Below, piece by piece: positions 14,315 to 15,560 of a stretch of DNA of 15,560 nt (within the stretch, counting starts at the first letter, position 1; each line of letters starts with the position of its first letter). The position numbers were made by a program, and so were the translations under genes. The notes below the pieces were generated by a model, which saw only the letters and a list, made by a program, of their open reading frames with translations, did not search any database and was not told where the DNA came from. This stretch comes from JAKACU01 sp021821185 (GTDB taxonomy: Bacteria; Bacillota; Bacilli; Alicyclobacillales; SLC66), in NCBI GenBank assembly GCA_027343965.1, contig DAHWJX010000159.1, forward strand, positions 1 through 15,560. Direction: 5' to 3'.

Positions 14315-15560
14315 CCATGAATCCCCCGTTCATCTGCCATGAGAGCCGCTTCTCCCAACGCCTCTGAAAGTGTGGGATGGGGATGAATCATTTGCCCTAA
14401 TTCCCACGGAGTAGCGTCCAGAAACGTAGCCAATGCCGCTTCAGAAATCAAATCAGTGACATGCGGCCCTACCATATGTACGCCAAGTAAATCATCCGTT
14501 AACTCATCAGCAATGATTTTTACGAATCCTTCAGGCTCTCCATACACTAGAGCCTTACCGTTTGCCCGAAAGGAAAACTTCGACGTCTTTACTTTCCTTC
14601 CCTGCTTATGTGCTTCATTTTCGGTGATGCCAACGCTAGCCACCTCTGGTCGACTATACGTACAGCGCGCAATAGACGAATAGTTGATCGGATCAGGCGC
14701 CAGTCCTGCAATAGCCTCCATCGCCACGATACCTTCATGTGACGCAACATGCGCTAATTGCAATCCTCCAATCACATCACCAATTGCATAAATTGATTTT
14801 TCGGCAGTCTGCATCATGTCATTGACAACAATCGCGCCATGTTCCACAACCACACCGGTGGCTTCCAGACCGATATTATCAGCATTCGCTGTACGGCCAA
14901 TGGCCACCAAGATGAGGTCAACTTGAATCGTTTCACGTTGTTCGCCAATCACGATATCAATGTGCCGTTGATCATCTTTTTCGTTTGCCGACGATGGATC
15001 TACAGTAGTACTGGTAAGCACACGCACATGACGTTTTTTTAGTGATCGAGTCAGTTCTAGCGAGACTTCTTCATCTTCTTGCGCCAAGATGCGCGGTAAT
15101 GACTCAATCAACGTCACCTGAACCCCAAAATCCGACATCATAGAGGCCCACTCTGTTCCAACAGCGCCTGCGCCAATAATCAAAAGAGAAGAAGGTAATT
15201 CGCTCAGTTCTAGGGCCTCTTGAGATGAAATTACCCACGTCTTGTCAAAAGGAAGACCAGGCAACTCACGCGGGCGTGATCCAGTCGCTATCAATGTATG
15301 TCGCGGCGAAATAATTTCAGACTCACCATCTAGATGTTCAACACGCACAGCACCAGAACTTGGCGAAAAAATTGATGGTCCCATGATGCGACCAAACCCA
15401 TGGATCACGGTAATCTCATGCTTTTTCATCAGAAATTGCACGCCCTTGTGCAACTGAGCAACCACTTGCTGTTTTCTCGCCATGGCCTTTTGCAAATCAA
15501 ATTGGACATCACTCGCCATAACGCCAAAATCATTATTGCGCGTACTCACGAGGACTTCAG
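14311..15560 (-). CDS. lpdV: E3 of the complex, dihydrolipoyl dehydrogenase (5' end outside window)
   Basis: The frame stays open to the window edge, so the N-terminus is missing, including the first FAD-binding motif and the redox-active cysteine pair. What remains (about 415 codons) contains FDLQKAMARKQQVV, IATGSRPRELPG, the NAD-binding IIGAGAVGTEWASM, VAIGRTAN, the second FAD motif YAIGDVIGGLQLAHVASHEG and the C-terminal HPHPTLSEALGEAA, where the His and Glu five residues on form the active-site pair of the other subunit. The enzyme reoxidises the dihydrolipoyl arm of E2 using NAD+. Its position upstream of bkdAA matches lpdV of Bacillus. A GTG at 15549 is in frame but is internal; the protein clearly extends past it. 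Confidence 0.95.
   Translation of the reverse strand, partial: EVLVSTRNNDFGVMASDVQFDLQKAMARKQQVVAQLHKGVQFLMKKHEITVIHGFGRIMGPSIFSPSSGAVRVEHLDGESEIISPRHTLIATGSRPRELPGLPFDKTWVISSQEALELSELPSSLLIIGAGAVGTEWASMMSDFGVQVTLIESLPRILAQEDEEVSLELTRSLKKRHVRVLTSTTVDPSSANEKDDQRHIDIVIGEQRETIQVDLILVAIGRTANADNIGLEATGVVVEHGAIVVNDMMQTAEKSIYAIGDVIGGLQLAHVASHEGIVAMEAIAGLAPDPINYSSIARCTYSRPEVASVGITENEAHKQGRKVKTSKFSFRANGKALVYGEPEGFVKIIADELTDDLLGVHMVGPHVTDLISEAALATFLDATPWELGQMIHPHPTLSEALGEAALMADERGIHG

Noticed and set aside
11044..15560. Reading the operon as pyruvate dehydrogenase
   Set aside because: E1-alpha carries the RLTPHSSDDDD loop and other blocks very close to Bacillus BkdAA, and E2 has TDKVTAEIPS; both favour the branched-chain complex.

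Overview
The window looks like chromosomal DNA from a Gram-positive bacterium of the Bacillota, class Bacilli. Reasons: strong GGAGG-type ribosome binding sites, sigma-A-like promoters, frequent GTG and TTG starts, and a branched-chain 2-oxoacid dehydrogenase operon that closely resembles the Bacillus bkd (bfm) genes. A relative of Alicyclobacillus is a guess, not something the sequence proves. I see no rRNA, tRNA, CRISPR array or complete insertion sequence.

Layout. (1) Positions 1-555: the last 28 codons of an unidentified AT-rich gene, a perfect hairpin, and a short region on the minus strand that may be a decayed gene. (2) 556-2048: csaA (minus) diverges from azlD-azlC (plus), a predicted branched-chain amino acid exporter. 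(3) 2019-2939: a ten-helix DMT-superfamily transporter on the minus strand, overlapping the end of azlC. (4) 3005-8650: a complete Opp-type ABC transporter on the minus strand, in the order binding protein, permease B, permease C, ATPase D, ATPase F. The last four genes overlap end to start. (5) 8651-8982: an AT-rich divergent control region. (6) 8983-9993: a GH130 beta-mannoside phosphorylase/hydrolase gene on the plus strand, ending at a strong bidirectional terminator. (7) 10083-15560: a minus-strand operon of E3, E1-alpha, E1-beta and E2 of the branched-chain 2-oxoacid dehydrogenase followed by lipA. E3 is cut by the window edge.

How the genes work together. The ABC transporter and the divergent GH130 gene form one small carbohydrate locus. 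Although the transporter has peptide-transporter architecture, the GH130 neighbour suggests it brings in beta-mannooligosaccharides, or another beta-linked mannoside, which the cytoplasmic GH130 enzyme then cleaves. The bkd-lipA operon couples a lipoate-dependent complex to the enzyme that makes lipoate on protein. It would turn branched-chain 2-oxoacids into acyl-CoA primers for branched fatty acids. AzlCD elsewhere in the window acts on the same amino acid family, but nothing ties it to the operon in regulation.

The most interesting features are the intergenic hairpins and palindromes around the ABC/GH130 locus, a binding protein with no lipid-anchor cysteine, lipA as the last gene of a bkd operon, and the reversed azlD-azlC order. 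I found no clear sign of a wholly new system.
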